From Pseudochrobactrum kiredjianiae (GTDB lineage Bacteria > Pseudomonadota > Alphaproteobacteria > Rhizobiales > Rhizobiaceae): 64,000 nucleotides of DNA. This document shows positions 17,275 to 26,466 of this stretch, in pieces (position 1 is the stretch's first letter; every line of letters starts with the position of its first letter). The stretch spans positions 248,001 through 312,000 of the forward strand of contig NZ_JAUCBM010000001.1 of the NCBI RefSeq assembly GCF_030362795.1. The letters run 5' to 3'. Below the pieces are notes generated by a model. It was not told where the DNA came from, did not search any database, and saw only the letters and a program-made list of their open reading frames with translations. A program made the position numbers and the translations under genes.

Positions 17275-18872
17275 CAACCGAAACGCTGGGTACGGATACC
17301 CTGTAAACCACATGAAATGACCAGCGTGAAGAGCAGAATGAAAAAGAACTGGGTTTCACCGGTTGGTTTCCCCCAGAAGGTTGCAGCCTTGGGCGGCAGC
17401 GCACCATCAATGAAACCGATTTCATTCAGCTTCATTTCTGCAGTGATTCGACCATAAGAATCAGTGATCGCCGAAATACCGTTATTTGCAGCACGCAACA
17501 GTGGCAGACCCTGCTCAACAGCGCGCAATTGCGCCTGCCGGAAATGCTGATAAGGCCCCGGCGTGTTGCCGTACCAGGCATCATTGGTGATATTGATAAT
17601 CGCATCCACCGCCTTGCCCTGATAGCCAAGCTCGGAGGGGAAAATTGCTTCATAGCAAATCAATGGCAGCAGTGTCAGTTTCGGGCTGACATTCAGCGAG
17701 TGACGTGCAGGAGCGGCTGTGAAACCGCCCGGCAACTCAATCACTTCCTGCATACCTAAGGTACGTAGCAAGCCTTCCAGTGGCAGATATTCACCAAAAG
17801 GAACAAGATGAACCTTGTCGGCAACAGTGGTGACTTGTCCGGTAGAATTGATCGCAAAGATGCTGTTGTAATAGGAGGAAAGTGCTTCACCCTCACCGCG
17901 CACCGCACCGGCGAGCAGTATCTGGTCAGGCTGCAAAGCCTCGCCGATGGCACTCAAGGCTTCACCGACTTGCGGCAGCACATAGGGAACCGATGTTTCC
18001 GGCCAGATAATCACGTCCGGCACAGGTTTGCCGCTAACCGGTGTGCGGGTGCTGAGATTGAGATGCTTGTCAAAAATCTCGCGGCGCAGTTGATTATCCC
18101 ATTTGGCATCCTGCGCGATGGAAGCCTGCACAAGACGGATAACCGGTGCATCAGATGCAGGCGCATTCACAGCCTGTTGCAGGCGCCATGCACCGTAACC
18201 GGTATGAGCAGCGAGTAAGGCAACAGCGATGGCCAGACCGCTGCGCCAGCCAAAGCGTTGCCATGCAGAGCCAAACAGTAAGGCAGGCATAGCAAAGATC
18301 ACAACGGCCAGAACATTCATGCCATAGAGGCCGGAAATCGTAACGGATTGCATCAGCAAAGGTGTCGGCATCAGGGTATAGCCGAGCGCATTCCACGGAA
18401 AACCTGTGAGAATGAAGGAGCGGATATATTCACTCAACCCCAGCGTGATCGCCAGCACCAGAATACGGATGAGGCCAGCACCCCAGAATATGCGCGCTAA
18501 TGCGACAGCGCAGCCGAAAAATAGCGCCAGAAAAGCCGGAAGGCCGAGAATGGCGAGAGGTAGTGCCCATGCGAAATTTTCCGCATCGACCAGCAGCGCC
18601 ATACCAATCCACCACAGCCCTGCAAGGAAATAACCGAAGCCAAAGAGCCAGCCTGTGATGAAAGCCGGTCGCAAACGTCTCCATCCGCTTGGCATATCGG
18701 TTTGCACATCACGATCAATCAGCAGAACCAGCAACGGAAAACCGATAAAACCGGCAGGCAGGAAATCGAAAGGCGGCAAAGCCAGTGTAACAACGGCACC
18801 GGCCAGAACAGTCAGCAATGCTTTACGCCAGCCGGTGAGGGGTAAAATCAGGCGTTGATAAAGGCTGCTCAC
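17274..18872 (-). CDS. lnt: apolipoprotein N-acyltransferase
   Basis: A 532-residue inner-membrane enzyme that adds the third acyl chain to lipoproteins. The N-terminal part (to about residue 230) has several hydrophobic segments, and the rest is a carbon-nitrogen hydrolase domain facing the periplasm. The catalytic triad can be placed as Glu near residue 291 (IIWPETSVPYVL), Lys near 351 (ADKVHLVPFGEYLPL) and Cys near 405 (LPLICYEAIFPSE). One more hydrophobic segment closes the protein. Size is typical. It lies between corC and the PraR-like gene, the usual rhizobial order, and is transcribed leftward from a gap that also holds the corC terminator. Confidence 0.95.
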   Translation of the reverse strand: MSSLYQRLILPLTGWRKALLTVLAGAVVTLALPPFDFLPAGFIGFPLLVLLIDRDVQTDMPSGWRRLRPAFITGWLFGFGYFLAGLWWIGMALLVDAENFAWALPLAILGLPAFLALFFGCAVALARIFWGAGLIRILVLAITLGLSEYIRSFILTGFPWNALGYTLMPTPLLMQSVTISGLYGMNVLAVVIFAMPALLFGSAWQRFGWRSGLAIAVALLAAHTGYGAWRLQQAVNAPASDAPVIRLVQASIAQDAKWDNQLRREIFDKHLNLSTRTPVSGKPVPDVIIWPETSVPYVLPQVGEALSAIGEALQPDQILLAGAVRGEGEALSSYYNSIFAINSTGQVTTVADKVHLVPFGEYLPLEGLLRTLGMQEVIELPGGFTAAPARHSLNVSPKLTLLPLICYEAIFPSELGYQGKAVDAIINITNDAWYGNTPGPYQHFRQAQLRAVEQGLPLLRAANNGISAITDSYGRITAEMKLNEIGFIDGALPPKAATFWGKPTGETQFFFILLFTLVISCGLQGIRTQRFG

Positions 18873-18956
18873 GATGCGCGGTCTCTCAATGGGTAAAGGC
18901 TTTTCACTATTTTATGAGCCGAAGATTAAGAAAAGCTGAGAGGATAATACAGCGAT

Positions 18957-18989
18957 AAAAAAACACCGCCGTTTTGCGGCGGTGTTTTA
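18957..18989 (-). terminator. rho-independent terminator of corC
   Basis: AAAACACCGCCG / CGGCGGTGTTTT type stem with a short loop; on the minus strand it is followed by a T-run (TTTTTTTATCG). It is located 32 bases after the corC-like stop codon. Confidence 0.9.
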
Positions 18990-18994
18990 TCGTA

Positions 18995-19020
18995 TTTGCG
19001 AGCCAAAAGTGCGAAGCTGT
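18995..19020. repeat. fragment of RIME-like repeat at the corC 3' end
   Basis: TTTGCGAGCCAAAAGTGCGA and the next bases match the first part of the copy at 26911-27013 and end exactly at the stop codon of the leftward corC-like gene. It is a partial copy only. Confidence 0.5.
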
Positions 19021-20058
19021 TTAGCTTTGGAAATAATCGCCGTTTCTCGGTGTAATGCGCACTTTATGGATGCGGCGGGAATCGGCTTCCAGCACTTCCA
19101 GCTCATAGCGCGGCAGAACGTCGACAATCGCGCCGGTTTCCGGAATGTGATCCAGTGCCGAGATCATCAAACCGCCAAGCGTATCCACATCGTCGCTGTC
19201 TTCGCCTTGCGTAAAGCCTGCACCGATCAGTTTTTCAAGCTCTTCCAGTTCCGCGCGGGCATCAACCGTATAGGAGCCGTCCGGATTGCGGATCAGCGAC
19301 AATTCTTCATCGTCATGTTCGTCTTCAATATCGCCGACAACCATTTCAACAATATCTTCCAGCGAGACGAGACCGTCTGTACCACCATATTCGTCGATCA
19401 CCAGCGCCATCTGAATATGGCTAGCCTGCATGCGTGCCATCAGGCTGCTGGCTAGCATTGAAGATGGTACGAACAGAACCTTACGCATCAGGTTCAGCTC
19501 GCTGATCGGTGTCGTCAGGTCGATTTTGGACAGGTCATAGCGCTTATCAGCGGCGGGCTGTTCATTGCCGTCAGGCTGCTGTCTGCTCATGCGGGTGATG
19601 TAGTTGAGGACATCGCGGATATGAATCATCCCGCGCGCATCATCAAGCGTCTCAACATAGACCGGCATACGGGAGTGACCGGAGGATTCAAACAGTTCCA
19701 GCAACTCACCGAGCGGGGTTGTATATTCAATCGCCTCAATATCCGCACGGCTGATCATCACGTCATCAACGCGAAGCTCCCGCAGGCGCAGAATATTGTT
19801 AAGCATTGCTTTTTCTTCAGCGGAAAAAGCCGTGTCACTGCCTGTATCATCGGAGAGTGCATCCGTCAGATCTTCACGAATCGAGCTGGTTTGGCGCGAA
19901 CGGAGAAACGGAAATAATCCGGCAAGGAGTGAGCGTTTTTCTGATCCTGCGGATCGCGCAGGACTCTGTCCCGTACTCTGTGCTTCAGGATCATTCTGAG
20001 AAACGGTGTCGCCATTCGTAGCGCCCGTTGAGGAGTTTTGATTTATTTGATCAGCCAT
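19021..20058 (-). CDS. CorC/TlyC-type protein with two CBS domains and a transporter-associated domain
   Basis: A protein of about 345 residues. After a variable hydrophilic N-terminus (to about 85) come two CBS domains (RVDDVMISRADIEAIEY, then SSMLASSLMARMQASHIQMA) and a CorC_HlyC domain (GDIEDEHDDEELSLIRN to the end). The diagnostic VIDEYGGTDGLVSLEDIVE stretch is present. Members are annotated as hemolysin or magnesium/cobalt efflux protein. They lack the membrane DUF21 part here, and a haemolytic role should not be assumed. The ATG at 20058 is used; a TTG at 20064 overlapping the ybeY stop is an alternative. It sits between ybeY and lnt, the conserved phoH-ybeY-corC-lnt order. Confidence 0.88.
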   Translation of the reverse strand: MADQINQNSSTGATNGDTVSQNDPEAQSTGQSPARSAGSEKRSLLAGLFPFLRSRQTSSIREDLTDALSDDTGSDTAFSAEEKAMLNNILRLRELRVDDVMISRADIEAIEYTTPLGELLELFESSGHSRMPVYVETLDDARGMIHIRDVLNYITRMSRQQPDGNEQPAADKRYDLSKIDLTTPISELNLMRKVLFVPSSMLASSLMARMQASHIQMALVIDEYGGTDGLVSLEDIVEMVVGDIEDEHDDEELSLIRNPDGSYTVDARAELEELEKLIGAGFTQGEDSDDVDTLGGLMISALDHIPETGAIVDVLPRYELEVLEADSRRIHKVRITPRNGDYFQS

Positions 20059-20060
20059 GG

Positions 20061-20585
20061 TCAATCGTTTTCATTATCAGGTGAATGTACAGTATAAGGA
20101 TCAGGTATGGCAAGAGCATGAAGAATTTCACGTTCCAGCCCCTCCATTTCCTCTGCCTCTTCATCATCTTCGTGATCATAGCCGAGAAGATGCAGCAATC
20201 CGTGCACGATCATATGATGCAGGTGCTGATCAAAACTTTTGTTTTCTTCCAGAGCTTCACGTTCAACTGTTTCCCGCGCAATAATAATATCGCCGAGCAT
20301 CGGCCCCGGCGCATCGCCCGGAGCAATGTCAAAGGCAGGGAAAGACAGCACATTGGTGGCTTTGTCTTTGTTGCGCCATTCCGCATTGATGGTGCGGATT
20401 GAAGCATCATCGGTCAGGACTAGACTTAACTCTGTTGGTTTCTTCGGTAATTCAAGTCGTGCCCAGACGGCATCGACGCAGGATTGTGCCAGTGCTTCAT
20501 AGGTTTCACTGTCGGTTCCCTGCGGGGTTTCCCCGAAGGGACTTTCCCAGAGGGGACTTTCAATGAGGATGTCAATTGTAATCAT
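20061..20585 (-). CDS. ybeY: endoribonuclease / rRNA maturation factor YbeY
   Basis: A 174-residue metalloprotein acting in 16S rRNA 3'-end maturation and ribosome quality control. The zinc-binding signature [14 protein letters not shown] is near residue 135, with the preceding HHMIV. The middle carries the family block [17 protein letters not shown]. It lies between phoH and the corC-like gene; the stop codon is two bases before the corC ATG, so coupling is likely. A strong hairpin (20617-20650) stands between phoH and ybeY. Length and motif are normal for the UPF0054 family. Confidence 0.95.
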   Translation of the reverse strand: MITIDILIESPLWESPFGETPQGTDSETYEALAQSCVDAVWARLELPKKPTELSLVLTDDASIRTINAEWRNKDKATNVLSFPAFDIAPGDAPGPMLGDIIIARETVEREALEENKSFDQHLHHMIVHGLLHLLGYDHEDDEEAEEMEGLEREILHALAIPDPYTVHSPDNEND

Positions 20586-20616
20586 TTTCGTTTCGTGAAC
20601 CGGTTGAACTGTTAAG

Positions 20617-20650
20617 ACAACAGCCCGCCTGCAAAGAGACGGGCTGTTGT
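20617..20650 (-). terminator. hairpin between phoH and ybeY, possible attenuator
   Basis: ACAACAGCCCG / CGGGCTGTTGT, 11-bp stem and 12-base loop, in the 94-base gap between phoH and ybeY. The minus-strand tail (CTTAACAG) is not a good T-run, so partial termination or mRNA processing is more likely than a full stop. Confidence 0.5.
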
Positions 20651-20679
20651 AAAAATCAAGTTGTATTCTGAGAAGCTAT

Positions 20680-21807
20680 TTAGGTTTCCGACGGCGTATT
20701 TTCACCCTCAGCCACAATATGTTTTTGGCGGCTGATTGTTCTGGCCGCCCCGCGCTTTTCATAGGCGCGGACAATGGCGGCAACCATCGGATGGCGTACC
20801 ACATCTTTGTCAGTGAAACGCACGGTGACAATATTTTCGACGTCACCCAAAATTTCCAGCGCTTCCACAAGGCCGGATTTCTGGCCAAGCGGCAGATCGA
20901 TCTGGCTCGGATCACCGGTAATCATCATGCGAGATCCTTCACCCAGACGAGTCAGGAACATTTTCATCTGCATAGATGTGGTGTTTTGCGCTTCATCCAG
21001 AATAACGGCTGCATGTGCCAATGTGCGGCCGCGCATGAAGGCCAAAGGTGCAATTTCAATCACACCGGCGGCAAGTGCACGTTCTACCTTATCGGCAGGG
21101 ATCATATCATAAAGCGCGTCATAAAGCGGACGCAGATAAGGATCGACTTTTTCTTTCATGTCGCCGGGCAGGAAGCCCAACCGTTCACCGGCTTCAACCG
21201 CAGGGCGGGACAGCACAATTCTTTCCACCATGCCACGCTCCAGCAGCATCGCAGCATGGGCAACAGCGAGATAGGTTTTACCCGTACCGGCAGGGCCGGT
21301 GCCGAAAACCAGCTCTGATCGCTCCATCGCGCGCATATAGGCATCTTGCGTCGGGGTGCGGGCAAAGATGGTCTTTTTACGGGTGGAGATTTGTGCGGCG
21401 GAAAGGCGGGTTTTGGTCTCAAGCGTTGGCAGGCTCATCTGATCATCACGCACCGGTGTTGCACCGGATGCCATGCGCAGCGCGCCGTCCACATCAGATT
21501 TGCTCAAATCATGCCCTTTTTCCAAAAGCGAATAGAGGTGATCCAGCGCCATACGTGCCTGCGCTGTGGCTGTGGCTTCACCGCGCAGGATCAGCTGATT
21601 GCCCTTAGAGCGCACATCGACGCCGAGCTTTTGCTCGATATAAGCTAGATTTTCGTCAAACTGGCCGAACAGCGCACTCGCTAAGCGGTTGCTGTCAAAG
21701 TCGAGGACAATATGAGCCATATCAGACGCGCCATCCTGCAAGGCAGGTGTAGAGGCGGCGGGATTTTTCAGTTCTTTGCTAACCTGTTTGCCCGTGGTGA
21801 CGTTCAA
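20680..21807 (-). CDS. phoH: PhoH-family ATPase (YbeZ)
   Basis: A 375-residue P-loop protein of the PhoH/YbeZ family, thought to act as an RNA-linked ATPase together with YbeY. The Walker A GPAGTGKTYLAVAHA is near residues 168-182, and Walker B is in AAVILDEAQNTT. A KH-like N-terminal part is present (LILRGEATATAQARMALDHL). The start is an unusual TTG at 21807, chosen because AAGGAG lies six or so bases upstream; an ATG thirty codons in (MAHIVLDFDS) has no such site. It is followed by a hairpin and ybeY. A shortened Bru-RS-like repeat lies 5' of it, between miaB and phoH. Confidence 0.93.
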   Translation of the reverse strand: MNVTTGKQVSKELKNPAASTPALQDGASDMAHIVLDFDSNRLASALFGQFDENLAYIEQKLGVDVRSKGNQLILRGEATATAQARMALDHLYSLLEKGHDLSKSDVDGALRMASGATPVRDDQMSLPTLETKTRLSAAQISTRKKTIFARTPTQDAYMRAMERSELVFGTGPAGTGKTYLAVAHAAMLLERGMVERIVLSRPAVEAGERLGFLPGDMKEKVDPYLRPLYDALYDMIPADKVERALAAGVIEIAPLAFMRGRTLAHAAVILDEAQNTTSMQMKMFLTRLGEGSRMMITGDPSQIDLPLGQKSGLVEALEILGDVENIVTVRFTDKDVVRHPMVAAIVRAYEKRGAARTISRQKHIVAEGENTPSET

Positions 21808-21839
21808 CCGGCTCTCCTTGATTGCGGTTTAGCTTTACA

Positions 21840-21892
21840 TTTAAACTGTCAGAGCGACCTTAGTACGCCTGACAGGGCGTACGGCGCTCTTA
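21840..21892. repeat. intergenic palindromic repeat, Bru-RS-like, shortened copy
   Basis: TTTAAACTGTCAGAGCGACC followed by a stem GTACGCC / GGCGTAC and ending GGCGCTCTTA. The first module is intact but the A/T-rich second module is reduced to TTTAAACTG. It lies between miaB and phoH. Confidence 0.6.
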
Positions 21893-22008
21893 AAAGGCGC
21901 TGATCCGCCGTCACAGATCATATGTGACAGATCATATCTGACACGATTATGGTACAGATTAATGACACTGTCACGCGGGAAAGCAGCACTGGTCGTGATA
22001 GGTGTTAT

Positions 22009-23436
22009 TTAAGCCAGTTTCTCAGCCATCAGGCTGTTGGTGCCGGTCGAAATCACACGGACGCGGATGATATCACCAACCTCACCTTGCTCATTATCGA
22101 TAATCACCGGAATGAGCCATGGAGAACGGCCGATCATCTGCCCTTCAAAGCGCCCCGGTTTTTCCAGCAGCACATCCATTTCTGTGCCGACAAGGCTGTC
22201 CTGAAACGCATATTGCTGTTCGCTGAGTAGAGCCTGTAAACGCTGCAAACGTTCATCTTTGACAGATTCTTCCACATGATCCGGCAGGTCTGCACCCGGT
22301 GTACCAGGACGAGGAGAGTATTTGAACGAATAGGCCTGCGCATAACGAACGTCACGCACCAGCTGCATGGTATCTTCAAAGTCCTCGTCGGTCTCACCTG
22401 GGAAGCCGACAATGAAGTCGCCGGAAAGGGCGAGATCAGGGCGCACTGCGCGAATACGCTGAATGAGCTGAACGTAATCTGCGCCTTTGTGCTTGCGGTT
22501 CATGGCTTTCAGAATACGGTCTGATCCTGATTGTACCGGCAGATGCAGATAAGGCATCAGAATATCGAGATCGCCATGCGCTTTGATTAGCATTTCATCC
22601 ATATCGCGCGGATGGCTGGTGGTGTAGCGCAGACGGGCAATACCCGGAATTTCTGCCAGATGGTAAAGCAGTTCACCTAAGCCCCATTCGCGGCCGTCAT
22701 CACCAACACCGTGCCAGCCATTCACATTCTGGCCGAGCAGGGTCAGATCACGCACACCGGCCTGCACCAGTTTTGTGGCTTCACTAACGATTTGGGCAAC
22801 CGAGCGGGACACTTCAGAACCGCGCGTGTAAGGCACCACGCAGAAGGTGCAGAACTTATCGCAGCCTTCCTGCACGGTTAGAAAAGCAGAGGCACCGCGT
22901 TTGCGTACCTGCTCGCGGGTGGCCACTGGCAGATGCTCAAATTTGTCTTCAATGGCATATTCTGTGTCGACAACCTGACGGCCTTCACGCACCTGTTTCA
23001 GCGCCTGCGGCAAACGGTGGTAGGTCTGCGGACCGACAACGAGATCAACAGTCGGGGAGCGGCGTAAAATTTCATCGCCTTCGGCCTGTGCTACACAACC
23101 GGCAACGCCGATAATCAGGTCTTTGCCGTCAGCCTGGCGTTTATTCTTCATATTGCGCAGGCGACCCAGCGCGGAATACAGTTTTTCGGAAGCCTTTTCA
23201 CGGATGTGGCAGGTATTAATCAGCACCATATCCGCGTCATCAGCACTGTCGGTTGTGACATAGCCTTCTGCGGCCAGACTGTCGGCCATTCGCTGACTGT
23301 CATAGACATTCATCTGACAGCCATAGGTTTTGACAAAAACCTTGCGGCTATTGGCCAGATTATTACCGGAGGCGTTGACGCTCAGTTCTGCGTCAGAGGC
23401 CTTATGCTGGGAGTGAGGTAGTGTTTGATCCGTCAT
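22009..23436 (-). CDS. miaB: tRNA-2-methylthio-N6-dimethylallyladenosine synthase
   Basis: A 475-residue radical-SAM methylthiotransferase that adds the 2-methylthio group to i6A37 of tRNA. The N-terminal UPF0004 domain supplies three cluster cysteines ([29 protein letters not shown]). The radical-SAM cluster motif [17 protein letters not shown] lies near residues 187-203. A TRAM domain closes the protein ([18 protein letters not shown]). Length matches the family. It is placed upstream of phoH-ybeY, as in most proteobacteria. Radical-SAM methylthiotransferases of the MtaB and RimO types differ; the order and the strong similarity to MiaB favour this call. Confidence 0.96.
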   Translation of the reverse strand: MTDQTLPHSQHKASDAELSVNASGNNLANSRKVFVKTYGCQMNVYDSQRMADSLAAEGYVTTDSADDADMVLINTCHIREKASEKLYSALGRLRNMKNKRQADGKDLIIGVAGCVAQAEGDEILRRSPTVDLVVGPQTYHRLPQALKQVREGRQVVDTEYAIEDKFEHLPVATREQVRKRGASAFLTVQEGCDKFCTFCVVPYTRGSEVSRSVAQIVSEATKLVQAGVRDLTLLGQNVNGWHGVGDDGREWGLGELLYHLAEIPGIARLRYTTSHPRDMDEMLIKAHGDLDILMPYLHLPVQSGSDRILKAMNRKHKGADYVQLIQRIRAVRPDLALSGDFIVGFPGETDEDFEDTMQLVRDVRYAQAYSFKYSPRPGTPGADLPDHVEESVKDERLQRLQALLSEQQYAFQDSLVGTEMDVLLEKPGRFEGQMIGRSPWLIPVIIDNEQGEVGDIIRVRVISTGTNSLMAEKLA

Positions 23437-23537
23437 AGGCGGCTTTTAACGCTTTTCGCTGCCAATGAGAAGGGGACAGATGCGCACAAACCTGATGGAA
23501 AGCTCATATTGACGGGATGGCTCTCTTACAGGACAGG

Positions 23538-24191
23538 TCAGTCGAAAACTTCATCCGGATAGGCACCCCAGATGAGTGCTTGCTTGATCCAGCCTCGTGT
23601 GCCCTGAGTTTCAATTTGGCACCATTTTCCCGTGCATTCACGAATATTGCCGATCACACCGGCTTCAGCCCGTGCAACTATGCGGGCTGTGTCACTGGCA
23701 CTGGCATAGAGATCAATCAGGTTTTCTGATTTGCCGCGTTGCCATGGAGCGACAATCGCTGTGCGTTTGCCTGCGAGTAGTGACTGATAGACCCAACCCT
23801 CAGTGCCATCAACATCACGGATACGCCGCCAATTGTCATATTCCTGAATAATTTCAACAGGTAGGCCAGATTTTGTATAGAGCCATGAAACGGCATAGTC
23901 GCGCCCTGGACCGACGCGAATATTCACGCGGGCAGGTTTCAGGCTGACAAAACGTGGAACCGGTAAGCCGCTTGCACCCAGATTCGCAGACGAGGCTTCG
24001 CCTTTGGACGATGTTTCTTCACCGGAAGGACCTTCTTCTGCGGATGAGGCATCGCCTTCTGTGGAGGTGTCTTGTGCATGTACCGGATGCCAGCCGGATA
24101 AAGACGGCAGCATAAGCAGACAAGAAAATAGGCCAATGGCCAGTAACAGGTGTAATCCTGATTTTTCTGTTTTACGCATATGCAGTTTCAT
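23538..24191 (-). CDS. secreted SH3-domain (DUF1058-type) protein
   Basis: A 217-residue protein with a signal peptide (hydrophobic LHLLLAIGLFSCLLML, cleavage likely after VHAQ). A low-complexity Ser/Glu/Gly linker follows, then two bacterial SH3-like repeats: FVSLKPARVNIRVGPGRDYA with WRRIRDVDGTEGWVYQSLL, and IVAPWQRG with a GKWCQIETQGTRGWI-type segment. Such proteins are common in rhizobia and probably bind the cell wall in the periplasm. Homologues have been mislabelled as aspartyl-tRNA synthetase in some annotations; there is no support for that here. It is divergent from the dehydrogenase gene at 24406. Exact function is unknown. Confidence 0.8.
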   Translation of the reverse strand: MKLHMRKTEKSGLHLLLAIGLFSCLLMLPSLSGWHPVHAQDTSTEGDASSAEEGPSGEETSSKGEASSANLGASGLPVPRFVSLKPARVNIRVGPGRDYAVSWLYTKSGLPVEIIQEYDNWRRIRDVDGTEGWVYQSLLAGKRTAIVAPWQRGKSENLIDLYASASDTARIVARAEAGVIGNIRECTGKWCQIETQGTRGWIKQALIWGAYPDEVFD

Positions 24192-24405
24192 TCACAGTCC
24201 TGACCGGCTTATATTCTGGTATAGTCATTTCACCGGTTTGCAAGATTGGTCTGCAAGATCAATATGACGTTAGGAGACCTGAACCGGCGCTTTTTCTTTG
24301 TCTTTGTTCGTCTGCCTTGCTAGACAGGTGATGAACCATGACAATGCCGCACTCTGCACCTTCTTGGTTAAGGAGGTCTCAACGCGACACATCAAAGGGG
24401 TAGAA

Positions 24406-25407
24406 ATGTCGGGCAAAAAGAAACCATTGGTCGTCATTACCCGGAAATTACCGGATCCTGTTGAAACGCGCATGCGTGAATTGTTTGATGCGCGCCTGAA
24501 TATTGATGACCATAAAATGTCGCGTGAGGAGCTGGCGGCAGCCATGCGCGAGGCCGATGTGCTGGTGCCGACGATTCGCGATGTGATTGATGCGGAGCTG
24601 ATTGAGCAGGCCGGAGCCAATCTGAAGCTGATTGCCAATTTCGGCAATGGTGTGGACAATGTGGATGTGGCCGCCGCGGCCAAGCGCGGTATCTCTGTCA
24701 CCAACACGCCGAATGTTCTTACAGAAGATACTGCCGATATGGCGATGGGGCTGATTCTCTCCGTGCCGCGCCGTCTTGTGCAGGGGGCAAACGTGTTTTC
24801 CACCTCCGGCGAATGGCCGGGCTGGTCGCCCACATGGATGCTGGGGCGGCGTATCTGGGGCAAACGTCTCGGTATTGTTGGCATGGGGCGTATCGGTACT
24901 GCTGTGGCACGCCGCGCCAAGGCTTTCGGCCTTGCTATCCATTATCACAACCGCAAGCGGGTTCATGCGGCGGTTGAGGAAGAGCTGGAAGCGACCTATT
25001 GGGACAGTCTCGACCAGATGCTGGCGCGGATGGATATTATTTCCGTCAATTGTCCTTCGACACCGGCAACCTTTCACCTGCTCTCGGCAAGGCGCATCGA
25101 GCTGATGCAGCCCAATGCTTATTTGGTGAATACATCGCGCGGCGAGATTGTCGATGAAAACGCGCTGATTAGTCAGATTGAACAGGGCAAGCTGGCTGGT
25201 GCCGGTCTTGATGTATTTGAGCAGCATCCGGCGGTTGATCCGCGTCTTTTGAAGCTGGCTTCAGAAGGCAAAGTTGTGATGTTGCCGCATATGGGCTCGG
25301 CCACGTTAGAAGGGCGCATTGATATGGGCGATAAAGTCATCGTCAATATCCGTGCTTTCTGGGATGGTCACCGCACACCGGACCGCGTATTGCCGCCAAA
25401 GGTTTAA
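24406..25407 (+). CDS. NAD(P)-dependent 2-hydroxyacid dehydrogenase, glyoxylate-reductase-like
   Basis: A 333-residue D-2-hydroxyacid dehydrogenase. The nucleotide-binding loop is LGIVGMGRIGTAVARRAKAF. The catalytic Arg and Glu regions are VNTSRGEIVDENALI and GLDVFEQHPAVD, and the catalytic His is in LPHMGSAT. The substrate-side N-terminal half has NFGNGVDNVDVAAAAKRG. Family members reduce glyoxylate or hydroxypyruvate; rhizobial and Brucella homologues are often called GyaR. I chose the ATG at 24406 (MSGKKKPLVV), which has AAAGGGG upstream; the open frame before it encodes nothing recognisable. A strong terminator follows. The exact substrate cannot be decided from sequence. Confidence 0.85.
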   Translation: MSGKKKPLVVITRKLPDPVETRMRELFDARLNIDDHKMSREELAAAMREADVLVPTIRDVIDAELIEQAGANLKLIANFGNGVDNVDVAAAAKRGISVTNTPNVLTEDTADMAMGLILSVPRRLVQGANVFSTSGEWPGWSPTWMLGRRIWGKRLGIVGMGRIGTAVARRAKAFGLAIHYHNRKRVHAAVEEELEATYWDSLDQMLARMDIISVNCPSTPATFHLLSARRIELMQPNAYLVNTSRGEIVDENALISQIEQGKLAGAGLDVFEQHPAVDPRLLKLASEGKVVMLPHMGSATLEGRIDMGDKVIVNIRAFWDGHRTPDRVLPPKV

Positions 25408-25420
25408 ACACACTGAAATT

Positions 25421-25457
25421 ACAAAAAAAAGCCGCCGGAAATTCCGGCGGCTTTTTT
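25421..25457. terminator. rho-independent terminator after the 2-hydroxyacid dehydrogenase
   Basis: GCCGCCGGAA / TTCCGGCGGC stem with almost no loop, flanked by an A8 run and a T7 run, so it works in both directions. Confidence 0.92.
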
Positions 25458-25483
25458 ATACTTACTGCGTGTAACACTGAGGT

Positions 25484-25603
25484 AATTCTGTTGATGGCGT
25501 GGCGAAAATGGTGATCTCCGAGAACCGGAGCGGAGCGTATTAAAGATACGTGAGCACCTGAAGTCGAGGAAAGCGCCATTTGCAGCCCGCTAGGGACAGA
25601 ATT
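25484..25603. repeat. 120-bp element with terminal inverted repeats (MITE-like candidate)
   Basis: Bounded by AATTCTGT and its exact inverse ACAGAATT, with a second inner pair (ATGGCG / CGCCAT) and an internal hairpin CGTAT-TAAAG-ATACG. It includes an ACCGGAGCGGAGCGTA stretch and GCAGCCCGCTAGGG near its right end. It encodes no protein and lies between a terminator and the stop codon of the leftward NlpC gene. Only one copy is in the window. No transposase is near. Confidence 0.5.
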
Positions 25604-25605
25604 CT

Positions 25606-26466
25606 TTATGGGCGGCGGAAGCGAGAGGGTAAATCGTAAAGATAGGCGATCCGTTCAATCCCTTCACGTAAACCCTCATAGGCCACAGTCATCGTATGAC
25701 CATTGGCATGGATCATCATGTCGGGGCTGGCCATGATCGCCACATGGCCGGGCCAGAACACCAGATCGCCGCGCTGCAGATTGGCATAATTCTCACCGGC
25801 ATCAAGGATTTCGCCCAAATGAGCACCCTGCATATCGGAATCACGCAGCACATTGCGTCCTGCATCAAGCATGGCAAGCTGCACCAGACCGGAGCAGTCA
25901 ATACCGAAACCGGAGGTACCACCCCACAGATAAGGGGTGTTGATCAGGCTTTCCGCTGTGGTGACATAATCGGCAACCGTTTCGTCAATGGCACGCAGAT
26001 GCTTGGCAAAAATCGCAGTGCCATCCGGCAACATTCCGTAGCGGCTGCCGCGGTTTTCAACAAATTCGGTGATCTCGACGTTTGAACCGAGTGACAGGGC
26101 GCTGGTGTGACGGAAGCGCAGATCAGCGCCGGAATAAATGAAAGTACGTGGCACACAGATACGGTGGGTCGGTGCATTACCGGTGTCACCCAGTTCTGTA
26201 TCCGGCAGATAGCCGACATAACCGTCACGCAGAGCCTGCACCCAACTCCAGCCATTGGCCTGTTCAAACACGGTCACTTCATCGCCGTAGAGAATCTGGC
26301 TCTGCGGGCCGCTGGCTGGTTCTGGCTTACTGCGCAGATCGCTGACAGGAACAATAACACGCTTTAGCTTGCCTTCAGTAAAAGCGGCGGCATCGACTTT
26401 TCCGCGTAAAGCGCTATCGGCCAGATCGGGACGATAGGCATGGAGACGGCGATCAGGCTGGGTCAT
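25606..26466 (-). CDS. NlpC/P60 family cysteine hydrolase with SH3 domains
   Basis: A 286-residue protein. The first 150 or so residues hold bacterial SH3-like repeats (VIVPVSDLRSKPEP, GWSWVQALRDGYVGYLPD, and RHTSALSLGSNVEI). The C-terminal NlpC/P60 domain has the catalytic Cys near residue 190 (GIDCSGLVQLAM) and the His in GHVAIMASPDMMIHANG. Such enzymes cleave peptidoglycan stem peptides, though I see no signal peptide, so export or a cytoplasmic recycling role is unclear. The start overlaps the stop of the MarR-type gene by 4 bases. The stop codon lies two bases from the right terminus of the 120-bp repeat element. Confidence 0.85.
   Translation of the reverse strand: MTQPDRRLHAYRPDLADSALRGKVDAAAFTEGKLKRVIVPVSDLRSKPEPASGPQSQILYGDEVTVFEQANGWSWVQALRDGYVGYLPDTELGDTGNAPTHRICVPRTFIYSGADLRFRHTSALSLGSNVEITEFVENRGSRYGMLPDGTAIFAKHLRAIDETVADYVTTAESLINTPYLWGGTSGFGIDCSGLVQLAMLDAGRNVLRDSDMQGAHLGEILDAGENYANLQRGDLVFWPGHVAIMASPDMMIHANGHTMTVAYEGLREGIERIAYLYDLPSRFRRP

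Noticed and set aside
19021-20058. Hemolysin role of the CorC/TlyC-like gene
   Set aside because: The name is historical; this protein has only CBS and transporter-associated domains and no membrane part, so no toxin role is supported.
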